Assembly (NCBI GenBank): GCA_021827285.1 | Contig: JAKAWM010000067.1 | Coordinates: forward strand, 1-9,302 | Origin: Actinomycetes bacterium | GTDB lineage: Bacteria > Actinomycetota > Acidimicrobiia > Acidimicrobiales > Palsa-688 | Reading direction: 5' to 3' | Length of the DNA: 9,302 bases | Shown: positions 6,477 through 9,302 of the stretch, piece by piece | How positions within the stretch are numbered: position 1 is the stretch's first letter | Layout: each line of letters opens with the position of its first letter | The notes under the pieces: generated by a model | What the model was told of the DNA's origin: nothing | What the model saw: the letters and a program-made list of their open reading frames with translations, nothing else | Database searches by the model: none | Made by a program: the position numbers and the translations under genes

Positions 6477-6514
6477 TTGACAAGCTGTAATTACTGTGCT
6501 GTAGTATACTGCAT
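6477..6514 (+). promoter_or_regulatory. Probable nrdJ promoter with two adjacent palindromes
   Basis: TTGACA (6477-6482) is a perfect -35 hexamer. TAGTAT (6502-6507) or the overlapping TATACT (6505-6510) could be the -10; the gap is 19 or 22 bases, longer than the usual 17-18. Between and over the -10 lie two dyads: GTAATTAC (6487-6494) and TGTAGTATACTGCA (6500-6513, one mismatched pair). Both begin with CTGTA and end with TACTG, so they form an imperfect tandem repeat offset by 14-15 bases. Palindromes over a ribonucleotide reductase promoter suggest a repressor site such as NrdR. The match to the NrdR-box consensus is poor, however, and the 15-base spacing differs from the usual three helical turns. 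Promoter moderately likely; regulator unknown. Confidence 0.5.
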
Positions 6515-6553
6515 CTTGTGTTGTGAGGAGTTGCTGACCACAAGACCTTGTGG
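6515..6553 (+). repeat. CTTGTG / CACAAG dyad cluster in the nrdJ leader
   Basis: CTTGTG occurs at 6515-6520 and 6547-6552, and its complement CACAAG at 6539-6544. The last two form the near-perfect dyad CCACAAG-AC-CTTGTGG (6538-6553). A related ACAAG lies at 6480-6484 inside the -35 region, mirrored by CTTGT at 6515-6519. As DNA these look like operator half-sites. As RNA, the CACAAG could pair with either flanking CTTGTG, giving two mutually exclusive hairpins. Confidence 0.45.
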
Positions 6554-6631
6554 CTAAGCGTCCCAGGTCAGCCAGCACGACCTTAACCAGCTCGCCGCCC
6601 GTAGGGCGGTGCTGTCCAAATCAGGCTTAGC
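6553..6631 (+). promoter_or_regulatory. Candidate structured RNA leader upstream of nrdJ
   Basis: Three nested complementary segments are present. An outer 7-bp pairing joins GCTAAGC (6553-6559) to GCTTAGC (6625-6631). A middle 6-bp pairing joins CAGCAC (6573-6578) to GTGCTG (6609-6614). An inner GC-rich stem joins CGCCC (6596-6600) to GGGCG (6604-6608) with a GTA loop; it can extend to 8 bp if it competes with the middle helix. The 3' strands of the inner and middle helices are contiguous, allowing stacking. In addition GTCCC (6560-6564), inside the outer helix, is complementary to GGGAC (6639-6643), which overlaps the ribosome binding site; this would be a pseudoknot able to hide it. The arrangement resembles a cis-regulatory RNA, but each helix alone could arise by chance. 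It is not a recognisable cobalamin riboswitch. Confidence 0.35.
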
Positions 6632-6633
6632 GA

Positions 6634-6641
6634 GAGAGGGG
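6634..6641 (+). promoter_or_regulatory. nrdJ ribosome binding site
   Basis: The purine run GAGAGGGG (6634-6641) ends 9 bases before the ATG at 6651. GGGAC, overlapping its end, is complementary to GTCCC at 6560-6564, so the site may be occluded in the folded leader. Confidence 0.55.
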
Positions 6642-6650
6642 ACTCCCAAG

Positions 6651-9302
6651 ATGGCTTTAGCCCCGGAGCGGACGGGCATCGGCGTCCACCGTTACTTCAC
6701 CACCCCCGGCATCGACCCTTACGAGACGGTCACCTGGGAGCGGCGGGATGCCCGCATCACCAACTGGGTGACCGGTGCCGTCGCCTTTGAGCAGTTGGGC
6801 GTCGAAGTGCCCAGCGGCTGGAGCGTCAACGCCACCAACATCCTGGCGCAAAAGTACTTCCGGGGTACCCTGGGCACCCCGGAGAGGGAGTGGTCACTAA
6901 AGCAGGTGGCCGATCGGGTGGTGGGGACCATCGCTGGCTGGGGGCGCAGGGACGGGTACTTCACCAGCGAGGAGGAGGCGGAAGCCTTCGAGGCCGAGCT
7001 GAAGTGGCTCATTGTCCATCAGCGGGCCGCCTTCAACTCGCCGGTGTGGTTCAACATCGGCGTGGCCGATGTGCCGCAGCAGGCTTCGGCTTGCCAGCCC
7101 TACGGGGCAATGGTGGTCACGCCGGAGGGGTGGGCCCCGATTGGCAAGCTCGTTGAAGATGTTGCTGTAGGGGCCAAGGTCTACGACTCAGAGGGCGTTA
7201 CAAAGATTGTGGCCGTCAAGGCGAACGGCCGTAAGCCTGTGCTGCGTGCCCGTACCAAAGCCGGCCACTCACTGGAGGTGACCCCCGATCACCTGGTGTG
7301 GCGCCATGGTGGGGCAGGCGGCAGCCGCTTTGTCCCGGCAGGGGATCTGCGACCAGGGGACCGGGTGACCTGGCATCGAAGGCAAAGCTGGGGCCAAGGC
7401 GAGATCGTGGCGCGCGAAGTAGCAGAAGCCGCTCTTGCGGCCCGGCTCCAGCTCGGCGGCCCTGCCGGCGAGTGCCCGGAGGGTACCAACCAAGGCGCCT
7501 GCCCTAGCGACTTCATCGAACGCTGGGGCCTCTTGGCTCTTGGCCAGGACATGGCCGTTCCGGGCCGGCTGTTCGAGGCACCGTTGCCGGTTGTGAGCGC
7601 GTACCTTCGCAGCTTGTTCCAAGTTCAGGGGTACCTGAGGCGGCGAGAAGACGGTGCCCTAATAGAGCTGGGCAGGGTTGCCGAGGGGATCGCCCGAGGG
7701 GTGCAACGTCTCCTGGCACGTTTTGGGATCTTCAGCCGCGTGAGGTTCAGGTACGATCCGCGGTCCAAGGGGCAGGGCTCATGGTCCTTGACCATTAGCA
7801 CAACTGGTGATAGGCGCCGTTTCGCGGACGAAATAGGGTTCACCGACCCGGTAAAGATCGCTGAGCTGGAGCAGAGCTTTGCCGCCCCTGGTCAGGTCGA
7901 CCGCAGCTCGAAAATCCTGGAGATCGAGACGATTGAAAACCTCGGTGAAATGGACGTTTATGACATCCAGACGGAGAGCGGCGAGTACCTGAGCGAGGGC
8001 CTAAGAGTCCATAATTGCTTTATCCTTTCTGTTCAAGACTCGATGGACTCCATCTTGAACTGGTATGTGGAGGAAGGCAAGATATTCAAGGGAGGCTCGG
8101 GAGCGGGCATCAACCTCTCCCGCATCCGCTCGTCCAAGGAGGGCCTCCGGGGTGGTGGGACGGCGTCGGGCCCCGTGAGCTTTATGCGCGGTGCTGACGC
8201 GTCCGCCGGCACCATAAAGTCGGGAGGCAAGACCCGCAGGGCAGCAAAAATGGTGATCCTCAACGTGGGCCACCCTGACGTCGAGGACTTTATCTGGTGC
8301 AAGGCTCTGGAGGAGCGAAAGGCGCGCGCCCTTCTGGATGCCGGCTTCGACATGGATCTTGACGGCAAGGACAGCCACTCCGTCCAGTACCAAAACGCCA
8401 ACAACTCCGTGCGTGTGACCGATGAGTTCATGGAGGCGGTCATCGACGACAAGGACTGGGAGCTGCGCGCGGTTTCGACGGGTGAGCTATTGAAGACCAT
8501 CAAGGCCCGTGACCTTTTCCACCAAATAGCGCAGGCCGCATGGGAGTGTGCCGACCCTGGTATGCAATTCGACACCACGATAAATAGGTGGCACACGGCT
8601 TCCAATACAGGTCGGATAAACGCAAGTAACCCCTGCTCGGAGTACATGCACCTGGATAATTCAGCTTGCAACTTGGCCAGCTTAAACTTGCTGACCTTTC
8701 TTAGTCCTGGCGGGACCTTTGATGTCGAGGGCTTCAAGGCTGCGGTGGAGGTCGTATTCACGGGCCAGGAGATCCTGGTGGGCAACGCTGATTACCCGAC
8801 CGATCCCATCGGCCAGACATCACGGCGTTTCCGCCAGCTGGGGCTCGGGTATGCCAACTTGGGGGCGCTGTTGATGGCGCAGGGCCTTCCTTACGACTCG
8901 GACGCGGGTCGGGCGTGGGCTGCCGCCATCACGGCCTTGATGACGGGCCACGCCTATGTGACATCGGCTCGTACCGCGGCACGGATGGGCCCGTTTGCTG
9001 GTTACCACGAAAACCGCGAGCCCATGCTCAACGTGCTGCGGATGCACCGGGCCGAGGCGGCCAAGATCGATGAGGAGCTGGTGCCGCCAGAATTGCTCTC
9101 GGCGGCCCAGGAGGCCTGGGACAACGCAGTCGAGGCAGCCGAATCATATGGCGTCCGCAATTCGCAGGCCTCGGTCCTGGCTCCAACCGGTTGCCTGGTA
9201 GGTGGGTCGCTCGTCCCGACCGAGCGCGGGCTCGTGCGCCTGGCCAGCCTGGGGGACCCAGATGGCCAGCAGTGGCAGGATCTCGGGATCAAGGTCGGGA
9301 CT
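6651..9302 (+). CDS. nrdJ: Vitamin B12-dependent class II ribonucleotide reductase, intein-containing, 3' end outside window
   Basis: NrdJ reduces ribonucleotides to deoxyribonucleotides using adenosylcobalamin as radical source, independent of oxygen. The 884 codons present run unbroken to the window edge. The N-terminal extein (residues 1-147) is typical: GIGVHRYFTTPGIDPYETVTWERRDA, then AAFNSPVWFNIGV. After removal of intein 1 it joins to CFILSVQDSMDSIL and the FKGGSGAGIN loop. The thiyl-radical and redox cysteines of the family are recognisable. C456 of the precursor is the SACF cysteine (Thermotoga maritima C134). NPCSEY carries N660, C662 and E664 (C662 is the T. maritima C322 type). 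C673 of CNLASLNL is 11 residues later (C333 type). The APTG motif (844-847) precedes intein 2. The C-terminal barrel end and the CxxC tail lie beyond the window. No nrdR is adjacent. Function is firm, provided both inteins splice. Confidence 0.93.
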   Translation, partial: MALAPERTGIGVHRYFTTPGIDPYETVTWERRDARITNWVTGAVAFEQLGVEVPSGWSVNATNILAQKYFRGTLGTPEREWSLKQVADRVVGTIAGWGRRDGYFTSEEEAEAFEAELKWLIVHQRAAFNSPVWFNIGVADVPQQASACQPYGAMVVTPEGWAPIGKLVEDVAVGAKVYDSEGVTKIVAVKANGRKPVLRARTKAGHSLEVTPDHLVWRHGGAGGSRFVPAGDLRPGDRVTWHRRQSWGQGEIVAREVAEAALAARLQLGGPAGECPEGTNQGACPSDFIERWGLLALGQDMAVPGRLFEAPLPVVSAYLRSLFQVQGYLRRREDGALIELGRVAEGIARGVQRLLARFGIFSRVRFRYDPRSKGQGSWSLTISTTGDRRRFADEIGFTDPVKIAELEQSFAAPGQVDRSSKILEIETIENLGEMDVYDIQTESGEYLSEGLRVHNCFILSVQDSMDSILNWYVEEGKIFKGGSGAGINLSRIRSSKEGLRGGGTASGPVSFMRGADASAGTIKSGGKTRRAAKMVILNVGHPDVEDFIWCKALEERKARALLDAGFDMDLDGKDSHSVQYQNANNSVRVTDEFMEAVIDDKDWELRAVSTGELLKTIKARDLFHQIAQAAWECADPGMQFDTTINRWHTASNTGRINASNPCSEYMHLDNSACNLASLNLLTFLSPGGTFDVEGFKAAVEVVFTGQEILVGNADYPTDPIGQTSRRFRQLGLGYANLGALLMAQGLPYDSDAGRAWAAAITALMTGHAYVTSARTAARMGPFAGYHENREPMLNVLRMHRAEAAKIDEELVPPELLSAAQEAWDNAVEAAESYGVRNSQASVLAPTGCLVGGSLVPTERGLVRLASLGDPDGQQWQDLGIKVGT
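7092..8015 (+). mobile_element. Intein 1 in NrdJ, splicing-competent motifs with a degenerate LAGLIDADG endonuclease
   Basis: This 308-residue class 1 intein (precursor residues 148-455) excises itself and ligates the flanking NrdJ parts. Block A begins with C148 (CQPYGAMVVTPEGWAPIGKL). Block B has VTPDHLVW with the TxxH residues T211 and H214. The C-terminal blocks are VYDIQTESGEYLSEGL and VHN, giving the penultimate H454 and final N455. The +1 residue is C456, itself the first redox-active NrdJ cysteine. Between the splicing blocks is the remnant of a dodecapeptide homing endonuclease: LAARLQLGG (262-270) and YLRSLFQVQG (318-327), followed by the helix-rich VQRLLARFGIFSRVRF and WSLTISTTGDRRRFADEIGF stretches common in such inteins. 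Both motifs lack the catalytic acidic residue of LAGLIDADG. The reading frame is intact. Less GC-biased codons (ATA, AAA, GAA, GTT) are more frequent near its end than in the exteins. Confidence 0.9.
9192..9302 (+). mobile_element. Intein 2 in NrdJ, N-terminal part only
   Basis: Directly after the conserved NrdJ sequence SVLAPTG the protein turns into CLVGGSLVPTERGLVRLASL, a textbook intein block A with C848 as splicing nucleophile. A free-standing NrdJ would continue APTGTI here, so the expected +1 extein residue is Thr or Ser. The next residues, GDPDGQQWQDL, resemble the opening of actinobacterial NrdJ inteins. Only 37 residues are in the window, so the TxxH block, any endonuclease and the C-terminal HN cannot be checked. 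It could also be one half of a split intein if the gene is broken downstream, but nothing here shows that. Confidence 0.85.

Larger units (their letters stand above)
6333..6650. other. Divergent intergenic region upstream of nrdJ
   Basis: These 318 bases hold no gene I can support. The left half (6345-6470) is GC-rich and shows nothing clear. From about 6477 the composition turns AT-rich, with a promoter-like segment and palindromes (6477-6514), then repeated CTTGTG/CACAAG dyads (6515-6553), then nested complementary segments (6553-6631) and the nrdJ ribosome binding site. The classical cobalamin riboswitch consensus boxes are not found. No nrdR gene is present here. Confidence 0.7.

Noticed and set aside
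6333..6650. Classical cobalamin riboswitch before nrdJ
   Set aside because: The conserved B12 box and GCCACTG-type core were looked for and not found; only non-matching stems are seen.
6890..7156. Small plus-strand open frame inside the nrdJ N-terminal region
   Set aside because: It is out of frame with NrdJ and arises from GC-rich codon bias; it would overlap a conserved extein and the intein start.
7092..8015. Reading the insertion in nrdJ as an insertion sequence or a group I/II intron
   Set aside because: The frame is open throughout, the ends encode C and HN-C, and internal blocks match an intein; there are no terminal repeats or intron core features.
8033..8785. Minus-strand open frame (250 codons) within nrdJ
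   Set aside because: It is the shadow of the reductase catalytic domain, whose plus-strand motifs (GGSGAGIN, NPCSEY, CNLASLNL) are unmistakable.

Overview
The window is GC-rich, uses many GTG starts and has gene junctions with 4-base overlaps. The protein families (a PimB'-like mannosyltransferase, a TIGR03085-type protein, an actinobacterial ROK glucokinase and a vitamin B12-dependent ribonucleotide reductase carrying inteins) point to an actinobacterium. A deep lineage such as Acidimicrobiia is possible, but the sequence alone does not prove it.

Layout. From 120 to 4766 a plus-strand cluster encodes a GT4 glycosyltransferase, an SRPBCC-fold protein, a TrmH/SpoU RNA methyltransferase, a ROK sugar kinase and an AlaC-type aminotransferase. 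Intergenic gaps are 45 bases or less, and two junctions are stop/start overlaps (SRPBCC/TrmH and TrmH/ROK), so co-transcription is likely. As I recall, a PimB'-type transferase, an SRPBCC protein and a ROK glucokinase also lie close together in mycobacteria and Streptomyces. A small hairpin with a T run overlaps the aminotransferase stop codon and may end this unit. A separate ACT-domain gene follows (4832-5524). It converges on a minus-strand TIGR03085/mycothiol-isomerase-like gene (6332-5619), with two strong GC hairpins between them. Both of these genes have a TAnnnT box exactly 6 bases before the start codon, the usual arrangement of leaderless actinobacterial transcripts.

The right third is nrdJ (6651 to beyond the window end), encoding adenosylcobalamin-dependent class II ribonucleotide reductase. 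It is interrupted in frame by two inteins. Intein 1 (7092-8015, 308 aa) sits immediately before the first redox-active cysteine, so that cysteine is also the splicing +1 nucleophile. Its splicing blocks look intact, but both LAGLIDADG endonuclease motifs have lost their acidic residues. Intein 2 starts at 9192, after the APTG motif, and runs off the window.

The 318-base non-coding region before nrdJ is the least explained part. It holds an AT-rich promoter-like segment with two adjacent palindromes, repeated CTTGTG/CACAAG dyads, and a nested set of complementary segments (6553-6631) ending just before the ribosome binding site. This could be a structured regulatory leader. It does not show the conserved boxes of a classical cobalamin riboswitch.

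No tRNA, rRNA, CRISPR array or insertion sequence was seen.
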